Notes under the pieces: generated by a model
Databases searched by the model: none
What the model saw: the letters and a program-made list of their open reading frames with translations, nothing else
Told to the model about the DNA's origin: nothing
Position numbers and translations under genes: made by a program
DNA from: Casuarina equisetifolia
Taxonomy: Eukaryota; Streptophyta; Magnoliopsida; Fagales; Casuarinaceae
Assembly: GCA_028551475.1 (NCBI GenBank)
Contig: CM052356.1
Coordinates: 5,652,001 to 5,716,000, forward strand
Length of the DNA: 64,000 nt
Direction: 5' to 3'
In this document: in pieces, positions 1 to 12,293 of the stretch
Layout: each line of letters begins with the position of its first letter
Numbering within the stretch: position 1 is the stretch's first letter

Positions 1-3000
1 TATTCAAATATCGGTTTCGGAAGAAAATCCATCTTGCAATCAGCTCCGAATCTCCCCTCGGCCCTTCCCTCTTTCTGATGGAAATGCTTTTATTTCAGCA
101 TGAAATCGTGGATGGGGCCCTAAAGTCAGGATTTCACACTGTCAGGAGCATGATCCAATAAGAAATGATTTTATGTTCTTCAAGACACTGTACATTTGGT
201 GTCTGGAATTTTTTTCTTTTTTTGGTTGCAAACGTGTGCAGAAACTGTCGACATACCCAGGGGCCGTGGAGTCGGTCATACGTTTAGAAGTAGGGACACC
301 CAAGAACTTAATGTATATCTACTTTTTCTCATAGAAAATTAATTATACACCTAAACCAATTTTAAAAAGTAAATAAGTTCTTATTCCAACCGGCACTTTT
401 TGCTGAGTCCCTCCATGACTGTCACCATTGTTCTTTATACCATCAGGACACCAAGTACTTCAGATTGCTAAATCTTGAACATCCAATAATATTTTGGAGG
501 GCTAGAAGTGTCCTAATTGGTCGAATGTCTTTGGGGCAAAAGGCTCTATAGAACCCGGAATATCTTCATTAAAAAGGGGCAGTATCAGTATTGTATTGAG
601 CACGATCCTTCCGGGTGTGAAAGCGAGTCGTGTATTATGGCTTATTCTAAAACCAGCAGAAGATAAGGATACTTCGGCTCGCCATCAAGGGATGTGCACA
701 ATCCTTTATTATTGGGAGAATCTTGATCATTATAGGAACGGACCATGGATTAGGAATAATTTATGAAGGCTGGATCCATTACGTGCAAATAAAGAAGAAG
801 GGTGATGGATTTTAGGTCCATCTCCTCTGTTCCATTTCATATTACAAACAATCATGCTCTCTTTCTCTCTCTAACTACCTTTGTTTGTAGGGCAAGGAGA
901 ATGGTAAATATTCATGTTAAGAATGAAAGTTTTATTTTGAAAAAATACACTTCTTATCTAACATTTAAATGTAGAATTGTTTGTATGTATGAATTAACAT
1001 TTTAGAATTAATCTTCTCTAACTTTTATTCAACTTTACTTTGTAGTTATGTTTGATATGTGATTGGATTATTGACAATGAAGGTCGTTGAAAACAAATAA
1101 TTATAGGATGATTTTTAAACATAAAATTATTTATTTTTATGTATGAGTTAACTTTCGAATTAAACTTTAAATTTATTTATAACTTACATGCACTTCAATA
1201 AAAAATTGTAGAGCTTAGGTCCTAACGATGCTAATTTGTGGGCATCTAGAATATAACATTTGTAACCATTCTAGTAACACAAACATTAGATATACCAATA
1301 ATAAAAGTCATGGAAAAGTGATTAGGGAAGAATTCCCATTCTTTACGCGAATTCAATGGGTACTTTTCTCCTTGCAAATCTTCAGATCTTTCAGGTTCTA
1401 TCCACCAGCTACACCTACCGTATCCTCCTTTAGATAATGCAGCTGATTATCTGAACCTGCTTATCTTCTCCAGCTAAACATAGACTTTTTTTTTTGCCTT
1501 TCTCTTTTTGGTAATAATAGGCTTCTAAACTACATCCCGGCAATCTCCAACGCATCTGCCATTCATGTACAAAGCAAGGGGTTTGAGATTCAAAAAAAAA
1601 AATGCCGGCTTCTTTTTTAAGGAAGAAAACCAAAAGTATTCGACAGTGGGCACGTGAATCATCCGACCACATCTATTAAAAAAACATTACAAAGATGTCA
1701 ATTGCTTTACTAGCTCACTCTTGGCCATTAGAGATATGATTAGCTAGCGTCTGGTGAGGGTTGGACGTCAACCAAGACGTTGCATGATTTATAAAGATGT
1801 ACAAGTGAACGCACGGGAAACAAAAACCTTAAAACCTACTATGGGTGACCAATAGTTGATTTGAAGTTGATATTTTATGTAGTTAATATGGAATGGTGTA
1901 AAAGGTATCCTATATTATTTAAATTTTGATAGAGAATTATTTTTAAAATAAAATACGTATTCCTTTTTACCAGTCAATTTATAACGAAAGAAAATAGCTT
2001 TATTGGTAGTTATGTACCCTTATCCTGTTGAGTTTGACAGTTTACTTTCCCATTCTATTTGAGATATTGACATTCACCACGTCCTGAAGATTGTTACATG
2101 GTCACATGGTGGATTATAAGCACGTTTAGAGCCATGGTTTAACCATCCTTCCCATCTGAGCTGAGCAGAAGCAAGGCTTACTGCTTTTGTTCTGGCCGGC
2201 AATGGGGTCTAGCCAACAGGTTGCCCTGAAAAAGAAGAGCAACTTGTTGGATAGGTTGCTTCCACTACGGTATGATGGATTTTTTATGAAAATAACCAAC
2301 ATCTTTACAAGAAGTCAAGCTGAAATGATTTTATATTCTTTTGATATGGTCTCTACAGTAGCGGAGCTTAGCTCTCCTGTAGTAAAGACGGCTAGGGTTT
2401 TGAAACGACTGTAGGTTGTTCGTTGCTCTTCTTTACAACTGTAGGTTGTCTTTTGCTTCAAGTGACCTTTCTACACTTAATAATTCTGAATTCTCAAGTG
2501 AAATAAGTTGGGTTCACAACCATCAATTAGGCTTGGTGACTCATGATTTTGGCTTCCGAAGCCCAATAATTTGTTTTTTTTTTTCTTCTTTTCTTGGTCA
2601 TCAAGCCGCTGCTCCATCCAAACCAAAGAAGTTTTAGCTACGAGCCCCCTATTAGTATTTGGTAACTTGGATGATAAAGTTGGCTTTTTAACTCTAGATT
2701 TGACTGGTTCGACACTAGATTTGTTTTTCTTTTTTCTTTTTAACCATATTTGATTACTTTTATGCTAAATTTAACTTTCTAGCAACAGATATGGTTTTTA
2801 ATGTTTGATCTGCTTCTTCTTTAGAGTTACTCAAATATTATACAAGAAAAAGAAAAAGGTGTTTTAGTAAGAAAAAAATTATATTTTTAAGACTAAATTT
2901 TTTTGGCCTTTTTTTTTTTCAAAAAAAGTAGAAAACATAGATAAGTGGATGTAAAAACAGAGGTAAGATGAGAGAAAAATAATTATTTTTGTTTTTTTTT

Positions 3001-4505
3001 TGGAAGAAAAACGATGAAAGGAAGCAAAAGTTTTTGTCAAACAGAATGGAAAATGTTGATATTGAAAGAGATAAAACACTTGAAGATTTAATAGGCATAT
3101 TGTTAATAACTACTATTTGGACAAAGATATTAAAACTAATAGCAATTAATTGTCTCACTTCACGGCGTCCCAAACCTTGATTGCTGTTGTGTTTGCTAGG
3201 CACAAGCGATTTGAGACTCGATCTCTCTTTACCAAGGGATGAAATAGAAGGTGATGAGAACAAAGGTTTGATATAGAAAAAATACGATATTTGGGTAATA
3301 TTAGTTTAAATATGAGAAATGTATCTATAACACATAAGTTAACTTTCAAGTTTATTTAAAAGGTTTGTAAAATTCAAATAAATTGTTCTAATTCCTTTTT
3401 AATTTTGAGTCCTTTAGATATGTTTATTATATTGAGGAGAGTTTATTTTACTTTATTCAATAGTTTAAAGTATACTCAATGTATAAAGAAGTACTAAAAA
3501 TAAAATGATTATGTCAAAAAGATATAATTATTAAGTAATATTTTATGTAAAAAATGTCTAATTAACTTATAATTCAATTTCTTTTTGTTAAACCTTGAAA
3601 CTACTTAATACAAGAAAATGGGTGTTCTTCATTCTCCGTGAGAGAATTCGTGGGTTTAGTAGTCCTCCGGTGTGCAAGAAAAGAGACATGTATACCCTAG
3701 AAAGAAACTTGCACCCAGCTGCCGCACTAACTCTAGCTTCTCTAAGAACGCCTCCAGAACTTAGATGCCAAAACCTCTAGGCCCCTTTAACCCAAGTAAA
3801 CGTCGACAAATGGCACATGGAAAATCTCTTATTATTTTAAACGTCAAACCAAACCATTTTACGGAAAAGAGAGCTATGCTTTAAAGACGCAATCTCCCGT
3901 GGTTGGTACGCCAAAAGCATAGAGGCTAACAACTACACTTAAATACCATAACTTTTAACAAATACTGCACCGTGAGCTCATCAAAGATGCCATAGATGAA
4001 ATGCCAAAGCTATTAGGAAATTTCTCTCCTACATGTGTAAAATTACATAAAATGATTACTTTTGCCTACATGGGTAAATCATCTTTTTCTTAATGAAGTT
4101 TTTTTGAAATAATGTATAAATATAAGGCTTAAAAAACTAAATTAACCATAAAAAAGAATTCAAGAGTGTGAGAATCTTAGAAAGAAGAACAATAATACCC
4201 CAAAATGGTGAAGCAAATTACTATTTTGAATCCTGTAATCTTTTATATTTATTTGTATGTGACTACTTTATAAAAGTGTTCTTCTCCTAACATAATCATG
4301 AGGCATGCTCTTAGTTTTACACGTGACGAAGGCCGTGTTCATTTTTCCTTTTCGGTAAGTCTGACACAAGATGAAGTGCAACAAACGGCAGCCCATTTGA
4401 CAAATAAAACGTTAAGTCTCTAGGAAGAGACTTACCTTCCCTTTGACAAATTTACATTGATTATTAAAGATACCAGAATCAACTTGAGATACCAACACAG
4501 GGGAA
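1..4505. other. Intergenic region, no gene seen
   Basis: AT-rich sequence with many stops in all frames and only short open stretches without recognisable protein motifs. Homopolymer T and A runs are frequent (for example around 1490, 2575, 2910 and 2995). No LTR ends, terminal inverted repeats or RNA genes were recognised. The last few hundred bases lie downstream of the bHLH gene and probably contain its 3' untranslated region. Confidence 0.6.
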
Positions 4506-5456
4506 TTAACTCTTACATACTTGTAAACCAGAACTTTCAGAATCTGACTTGGAAGACCAGATTAGTAGATTTGTTAATTTGTGTTGCAGCTCGGGCAGAT
4601 CAATGCTTCTCCCATCACTAACCTGCCCAGAAACTTGGAAAAACAGTCAGTTCATGCTTCTTCCATCACTAAACTTCAAACATAGGATTAAAAGGGAGTG
4701 ATTTTACCTTGGATTCAATCGTCTGCAGCAGCCTTTCATTTACTTTTGTCGAAATGCAGCTAACAATACTGAGCCCTTCTCCAACAAGAACTGTCAGCAA
4801 TCTTGAAAGAGGAAGTCCTTGTCTCAGGGTTGCATTTATAACAATCTCCACTCCTTCCCCGGAAGGTGTAATTGTGACAGAATCCTGCATGGGACTCGGC
4901 AAACTTTCCTGGGTCAATATGGGAGAGGATGAATTGGAGAACACTTTCAGCCGATCTTTCTTGTCACCAAGACCTTGAATCTTGTTCTGAAGATGTTTTA
5001 TGTAACTTTCTGCGTTGAGTATGTTGTCAGACAGCGACCTTGTCCCCTGAAAATCACCAAGACGATAAGGCAAAACACAAAGCCTAAACAGATTCATACT
5101 GGTGCACTACAGAGGAAAGGAAACTGATCTCAGAAGAAGCTGACCTTGAGATGTTCAACAGGGATTAGCGACCGCAGTGATGCATGAAGGGTAGCCATTT
5201 CTTGCCTCCTTTGCCGTTCATTTTCTCTGTGCACGATTTTCTTCTCCTTGCCGTAATTAGTCTTCTCATCACTGCCACCAAAAGGGTAAGATGATTTTGG
5301 CCACCGGCCAGAATCCAACTTGAAGTTGATCATATGACTTCCATTCTTCGCAGGAAATTGATCTTTTTGGATCGTTTGCTGTTGGCTGGGGCTAGAGGAA
5401 CGTTGGGGCTGCTCATCTTTTTGGTCAAACTGAACCAAAGTTGGGATACAATCCAT
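4506..5456 (-). CDS. bHLH transcription factor (bHLH36/118/120-like), three exons
   Basis: Predicted nuclear DNA-binding regulator of 255 aa. Exons on the minus strand are 5456-5145, 5046-4708 and 4622-4506, all joined in phase 0 at GT-AG introns. The ATG at 5456 begins [10 protein letters not shown]; the open frame reaches only one TTG further upstream. The basic region at about residues 72-84 reads [13 protein letters not shown]. It carries the His-Glu-Arg set (H76, E80, R84) expected of E-box/G-box binding bHLH proteins. Helix-loop-helix continues across the first splice site (SLIPVEHLK then [17 protein letters not shown]). The C-terminal half ([28 protein letters not shown]) resembles the ACT-like dimerisation region of this subgroup. 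Exon 3 encodes [12 protein letters not shown] and was found by splicing. The family match is from recall of motifs; the exact orthologue and target genes are unknown. Confidence 0.88.
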
Positions 5457-8252
5457 GCTCAAACCTTAAAATTCCCCTTTTCTATATCTCCTTCTCCTCC
5501 TCTTCCTCCCTCTCCGAAAGTGGAAACTCAGAAACCACAACTTTTATTTTGAGCATTTTAATGTTCAGAGACTTCAGGAACTTAAGACAGAAAGATGGTG
5601 CAACAATTGACCTCACCGCATCTGAAAGAATGAGAACCTCCTCTCCCCATTCACATGCGGAAACAAACGAGAACCATGGACTTTATCCATGGCAGAAAGC
5701 GTTGAACCAGTCAGGCCGCCCAACAATTAGAATTTCTGCACAAGTTACCATCACTATCATTGGCAATCATCATTCCTACGATGGGTTTAAATATGGCATG
5801 CTTGTTGAACTTTCGCTGCTGCAAACAGGAGAGAGGAAACTAAATAAATAGCAAGAATATCTTCAACGAAAATGAGAATATCGATCTCACGAGTGTCCTC
5901 TCTATCATTTGGAAAGGGAGTTGTTCCTGCATTGTTTTCTAAGACAAGAAGAGAACAACGTTATTGGACATCCTTTTTTTTTTTTTTTTTTTTGTTTCGT
6001 ACCAACGAAAAGATATTCCCACTTGTTGATTCTTTAAGAATTTCTGCGCTTAATCATGTTGTGAGAAAGCAAGTTAGGTAAATGCCACACGTGTTCTTGA
6101 AGGTTTGGTGTGTACGTCTGAACAAGTGTCTTATAACTCCAGGTGATGTATTGTATCTAACTATCAAACTTAAGCTCATCAAAGTATTGGAGGGGATTTG
6201 AGTTCTAGTCAATCAGCATGGAAGAACTACTAAAGGTATCTAAACCATCAAATTTCAGCTAGATATGATAGTTAAGTTAGAACATGAAGAATAATAATTT
6301 CTTTTAGTTTTTTATTTTTTTAAATTTCATACACTCCAAAGGAAAAGGGAAGTGTTGAACCCTAAACCTGTTAGCTGGTATCTCAAGGACCAATTTCGCT
6401 TACCATTAAGCCAAGGGAAAGTTGAAAAAGAGTAGGGGGCTAAAGGTGGTGATTCTAACTTGAGCCAATTTTATATTTGGTCAACAATTGGAAAAAAAAA
6501 ATTACTCTAAAAGTCTCACCTCTCATTAAAGAAGGTATTTAATTGACCTAAATTTGGGCTACTAACCTCCATTGAAGCCCAGGTTTTTTGCATTTTGGGC
6601 CGAAAGTAAATGCGCCAGATTTCCGGCCCGTTTGTTGAAATAAAAACCATCTTATCCAAACCCCAAAAGAATTAATAAAAACTAATAATAATAATAATAA
6701 TAATAATAACTAAAATTAGTTCGACGAATAAATCGGATTGTGCCTGGGTCACAGACGCAAAATCACCAATCCCAGGGGTTGCTTTTTTATCCTCAAAACG
6801 ATCATCTACCGTTGGGTGGTGATCTCCCAGAACCTGCAGCGTACTCTAGTAATCTTACAAAATTTAAAATCGAAATTGATTAAAAAAAGAAAAAGAAAAA
6901 TCAAGAACGAGAAGCCGAAAGAGGGGAAGGGTACATAACTAGGGCTCAGAATTTACAGTGGCTTATTTCTCTCACTGACTCACTCACTTAATCACTCACT
7001 CCATCTCGTTGTCTCTCCATTAGGAGGTAAGCGTTCGTTTCTTGCTCGATTTTTCTTCGCTTCTGACCTTCTTGCTGCGTTGTCCTGCTTATGGAGTATG
7101 TGTGCTTGCGAATTTTTGTTACAACCGAAGAGAAAGTGTAGGTGATGAAAACGTAAGGGAAGTAATCTGAGTCGGGTTTATTGTTATCAGTTGATTGAGG
7201 CCGGTTCAATTTGACAATTTTTTGCAGTTCGGTGGGTTTAGAAAAAGAAAGAAACAATGGAAAAGCTTGCACTCTGCTTTAATGCTGTATTTCATTAGTG
7301 GGTGGGAATTGTATAGGAATTTGGAGTGATGTTTACTTGTCCAATTTGAGAAACATGTTTGAATTTATTGAGCCCTAAGGCACTTGCAGGAATTTTGCAA
7401 GTCGATTGGTGATAACACTAAGTTATGAAAGCCAACGGGGTTAGTGAGAACTAGATAAAGAGTGGATTTTATCTCCTTATTAATTGTCACTAGAAGTTCA
7501 AGCAACATATAAGACTACTATCTTTAATGCATGGGAAATAAGTTGGATGAGGTTCAAGAAGTTTGTGTCGGTGCCTTAGACAGATAGTTGATGGCTTAAA
7601 TATTTGTGTCTCTGAAGTTCTTTTTGTTGATATATTCATTCTTTAAATCTGTTTACAAGCATATTTGTTTCCTGATTGAACTACAAAATGGCTACTAGAT
7701 ATCAAAACTTATGTAACTTTCAGTTAGTTTGTGTTTGATTCATAATTTGCATCATCTGAGATAGTCAAGAATAGAAATTTTCCAGGTTTTCTGTGAGTTG
7801 GATATGTAATTTTGTAGTACTACTTGAATGCTGTGCTTTAACAGCTCATTTGACCTTCGAGTCCCTTCTATCTAGAGACTTCTGGAGTCAAGTTATTTAG
7901 GTTTGTCAGTCGCTAACATTCGCTGCAATAAGCCTAAGATACTAATAAGAAGACTGCTTGTATGGTTCCTACAAAACTTCAGTTGTCTTTCCTCCTAGCT
8001 TTTGAAGCAGTTTTTATTTGTTAATTTTTTTCCTCCTAGCTTTCGGCTGCTGTTGAAATTGTTATTTATGTTCTGCACTCAGTAGCTGTCCTTGACTATT
8101 CAGAAAGAATTGCGTGCTTTAAAGTTCTGATGCCCCTTTTTCTTTCCATGTAGATGATACTGCTGTTTTCTTTCTCCCTACAATAAAGTTAGACTTTCCT
8201 TTCAAACTGTATCTTTTACACCTGCTTCACCATGTAGTTGGTTGTTAGGGAC
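5457..8252. other. Region between divergent bHLH and YTH genes, with probable YTH 5' leader and leader intron
   Basis: The bHLH gene reads left and the YTH gene reads right, so this stretch should hold both promoters. A poly(T) run lies near 5972-5991 and a (TAA)n repeat at 6683-6709. From about 6960 a CT/CACT-rich stretch looks like a 5' leader. It ends in a good donor, AGGAG|GTAAGC at 7026/7027. The likely acceptor is TAG at 8235-8237 or 8246-8248, just before the YTH ATG. That would make a leader intron of about 1.2 kb. This splice is inferred and needs transcript support. No other coding region is seen. Confidence 0.5.
6683..6709. repeat. (TAA)9 microsatellite
   Basis: Nine uninterrupted TAA units in the bHLH/YTH intergenic region, about 270 bp upstream of the presumed YTH leader. 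A likely polymorphic simple repeat. Confidence 0.9.
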
Positions 8253-11092
8253 ATGTCTTCGGATACTGCCAAGGAAAATGCATCTGTAGTTGATTCATCA
8301 GTGACTGAATGGAAACAAGACATGGGAAATTCAGATGACCCAGGTAACGAGTGAGGCAAGTTATTTTCTCTTTGTACAACCAATGTGTAATTTAGCTTTT
8401 GGGGTGTTATATAGTTAACTTTTAAGAATGGTGACATGACGGGGAAAATGCATCTTGTTGTTTTCATATTTAGTTGAACTCTGAGATTTAGTATTATCTT
8501 AACCCTAGCTTGCATATACAAATCTTTTCATATATATTTAACTTATGATTTTGTGTGTCCAAAATTAATGCTTGATTGACAATTAATGCTTATCAATTAT
8601 ATATCCTACAAGTGAAAATGTGCAAAAAGTTTTAGCTCAATTCTAAACTTTTTATTGAGATATAATGTTTGATACAGAATAGTATGACATTTTCTTGTCA
8701 GAGAGCTCAAGTTACAAAGTTAATGAGGAGGGCTATCCATGTAGGGCAGAGAAAGCTGGGAACAATCGTGAGCCACTGAGTAATTCAACTACTACTAAAA
8801 CGGGTAAACTGTATAGTACTAGATATTTCATCATTAAGAGTTTGAATCTCCAAAATATCCAACTATCAATTGAGAAAGGAATTTGGGCAACTCAAGTCAT
8901 GAATGAACCTATTCTGGAGGAAGCCTTTCATGTAAGATCCTTTTTGCTTTATTTTTGTGCTCTACTTTTTCTAATTGTTTTGGATCCTTACAAAGAAGCA
9001 TACACTTGTCTTGCAGAACTCTGGTAAAGTAGTCCTCATATTTAGTGTAAACATGAGTGGCTTCTTCCAAGGGTATGCCCAAATGATGTCTTCTGTTGGT
9101 TGGAGGCGAGACAATGTCTGGAATCAAGGAAATGGAAAAAGCAATCCCTGGGGACGCAGTTTTAAGGTCAAATGGCTGCGGTTAAATGACTTACCTTTCC
9201 AAAAAACTCTTCATCTTAAGAATCCATTGAATGACTACAAACCTGTCAAAATTAGCCGAGATTGCCAGGTGTCCTTTCTATTAAAGTGCCTTCTCTTTTT
9301 GTTTTGTGTTTTCTGCTTCTTTGTTTTTGGGTTTGGTTGGGTTTTTGTTTTGCTTGGGGAAGAGGGGGAGTGGTTGTGATCAGATTTTGAAGCCAGTTTA
9401 AGAAAATGACTTTTAAGTCACGTACTATTTCCAGGAATTATCTCCAGATATTGGAGAAGCTCTCTGTGAGCTTCTTGATGGGAAGAGTGATGTGGATGAC
9501 CCACTCACTAGGTAATGTCACTTAAGAAGCTGAATGGTGAACATGTTTTGTCATTGAGGGGGAAAAGAACCCTTTTGTCAAATTGAAATTCATGACCTTA
9601 TTGGTTGTTATTTGCTTTATGATGAAATAGTTTTTACAGGAATGATCTTCCTTCAAAAAGGCTTTGTATAGATTCTCCATGTTCTTTAGGAGATGAAGAG
9701 TATAATGTGCCTCCAACGTATATGTCATGGTCCAGAACACCCATGCTTTATCCTTCGTTGCTGTACCCACAGCAGGCTGATGCAAGTAGATTTCATTTAG
9801 CAAACCAGAGTTCTACAGGAGTTATTTTTCAAAAAACTCAGCCCATTACTAGTGGACCATCAAAAGTGGAAAAGAAAAAACATTCTCGCTTTAATGGAGA
9901 CCTCTCCAATTTACAAGTGGACATGGATGTGTCATCTCGTTTTGATGCCTGGGGCTTGCCAGCTGAAACTCCTTATGCTAGTACGCTGACTGAGGATGAT
10001 TTTCTTGAAATGGTATTTGCATCCTATCTTTGACTTTCTCTTCTAATCATGAATGTTGGTGTCTTCTTTCTTTCTTCCTTTATCTAAACCAATAAATGGC
10101 ATTTTCCTTGTATGTTGTTGCAGTCTTATGAAGAGTATCTGGAGGCCCATAGCAGAAGCAGCAAACAGCTATCAGTCTCTGTCAGTCTGCTTACTTAACA
10201 ATATCTCACCTCACTTACTTTTTTGCTGTCTGTTTCTAATTGGGTGATAAGTTCAGATATTCTTACTTTTATTCTCCCATCTCTGAAATGATGAATCTGC
10301 TGTACTTGTTTTGTCAACAGACCCATATACAATATTTGTCATACATTATTTTGGATAACTACAGTGACCTGTTTACTAAATTATGTTCTTCAATGTTTTA
10401 TTTTCCCTTTTCTGAATTTAGAACAAGTACATGTAGTATTTATCTTAAGTGTGCGTCAAACTGTTTGAACTTAAAATTATCGACATGGTATCGTGTTAAA
10501 TTTATCATCTATTCAAGTAGTTCAAATTTAGTGAAAAGAAAAATTCAAATTCTCTCAAGAGTGAGTCCGACACAATTTATTTAACCAAAAATAAGAGTTA
10601 AATTACAAAGGAATGGTTTGAACCATGGATGATCTTTAATATTTCATTAAATCACACTTATAATCGAAGTTTGGTCAGAAATGGTGAATGCCATTTTTGT
10701 CAGAATTCTGACTGAAGATGTCAAACAAATCTAGATTACATTGGTGGAGTTGTTTCATCACCCAAAATATTTCCTGTTGATTAATTCTGTTGTTGTGACA
10801 ACGGTTAGAAATGATGGAAAATGCTGGATTGATGGCAGGACCATCCTTGTAATCAAGTCTTAAACTGAGCCACATCTCTCTTTGACAGGTAGCTGGACCA
10901 TCTTCAAAAATGCAGGAGTCATCAAGAAGCATAAAGCATGAGGAAAATTTGTTAGTATCTTTCTGAATGCCTGAACTTTGTTTTCCCACATCCCCATATG
11001 TTTAACTTGATGAAACCTTTTGCAGAAACTCAGGTTATACGTCTGACCGGTGTTGCACAAGTAAGAGACCTCGTTACTCATCCCAAAAATAA
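8253..11092 (+). CDS. YTH-domain m6A reader protein (YTHDC-like), eight coding exons
   Basis: Predicted RNA-binding protein of 402 aa. Coding exons: 8253-8343, 8702-8931, 9017-9268, 9435-9511, 9640-10012, 10124-10180, 10889-10950, 11026-11092. All have GT-AG borders and consistent phase. The YTH domain spans about residues 66-205, starting KLYSTRYFIIKS. Cage tryptophans are visible at W92 (KGIWATQ) and W152 (SNPWGRS), followed by FKVKWLRLNDLPF and KPVKISRDCQ. These are expected to bind N6-methyladenosine in RNA. The short N-terminus and non-ECT layout fit the plant YTHDC-like class rather than the long ECT proteins. The C-terminal part is low in recognisable domains, with an acidic LTEDDFLEM stretch and a basic KRPR tail that could be a nuclear signal. 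The exon 6 end (TCT|GTCAGT) is the least certain junction; the next exon starts GTAGCTGG after ACAG. Confidence 0.88.
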
Positions 11093-12293
11093 TCTTCAAA
11101 ATGGGAAGCTTCTATTGGCCTCTACCTTTTTCCTCCGGAGTTTCACCGTTCCTTGGAGTTTCACAATTTCCCACAAGACAATGAGAAGTTATTTATTCTC
11201 ATTCCCAAGTTCGGACTCTTTAATTGTCATGTTGTATACAATTGTACCATAATATCTCATTACAGGATATTAACCGAGGGCTGCATGCCAACTTGTACAT
11301 AAATTGAGGCATCACTGGCCCAACCCATTTTCTCTTTCTTTTTGTTTAAATGTTTCTTTAATTTCTTTGTTTGTCCATCTTTCGCTACATAGGTTAGGAA
11401 GATTTGCCTATATTAGAAGACAATTCGCTAGATCTCAATGCAGGATTTTACCTGTTATTTGGTTGAGCATGTACTGGAATCTAATGCTAGGTGGTGAAAT
11501 CTGGAGATATGAAATCATAAATTCTGTGTTGCCTGGAAGAAGAACAATGGATATTGGAATGACTCTAAGCTAATAGGTATACTTGGAAGGTAGAACTGAC
11601 TTTAGTTGATAATGATGCTTTTTGGGTGCTAAGTTTATCCTGCTTGTTGAAGCAAACATGCTATGTTGACCAAGCCAGTCTTCCCCCAACATTTGGGTTC
11701 TCCAAAGTGGTGTATGTTAACGATACAACTTATTTTCAAAATAACAACCTAATTTTAGAAGTGCATCCAACTTTCAAATCCTTAATTACTGGATTCTTTG
11801 AAGAATCCTTACAACATAAAACTGATGCAAATGCGTCTGGATTGAACCTAAGTAGCCTTTTTATAGTGAATTATTATTTTTTTAATATTTTTTACAAACC
11901 TAAACTAGTAAGTTATTTTTTTTGAGTAATTTAAAATCTTTAGCACAATATACATAAAATGTAACTCTTTTAATAAGAGATGTTATAAGAATAATTAAGA
12001 CTACAACTTTTATTGCTTGGGATATTTTTTTTTTCAGAAATCCAATTTTAAAAACTAAATTTTGTAGTTTCTGACTTTTGTATAGCTTTATTTAACATCA
12101 AAATATGTAACTAATTAAGTTTGAACTATTAATTTTCAATGAATGAAATTAACGATTAAGAAATAATATTTTATTTAACAAGAATTGAAATTGAAAAATC
12201 TCAATTGTTAAAAAAGAAGGAAAAAAAAAAGGAAACGGAAAACATATTTAAAAGGAGTTACCGCAACAAATTGGATTTGCTGCAGCGGAACCG
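11093..12293. other. YTH 3' flank and SHG1-like gene promoter
   Basis: No coding region recognised. The left part should contain the YTH 3' untranslated region and the right part (AT-rich, A runs near 12210-12235) the promoter and leader of the next gene. A TATTTAAAAGGAG motif near 12245-12257, about 40 bp before the ATG, is a possible TATA-like element but is not convincing. Confidence 0.5.

Noticed and set aside
600-840. Faint resemblance to a plant retroelement-type (DUF4283-like) coding segment
   Set aside because: Too short and interrupted to support.
10440-10690. Possible miniature transposon inside YTH intron 6
   Set aside because: Composition and wording resemble dispersed repeats, but I found no terminal inverted repeats or target duplication.
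11055-11092. Alternative splice donor (ACAA|GTAAGA) in the last YTH exon
   Set aside because: No convincing downstream exon; reading through gives a basic KRPR tail and a stop.
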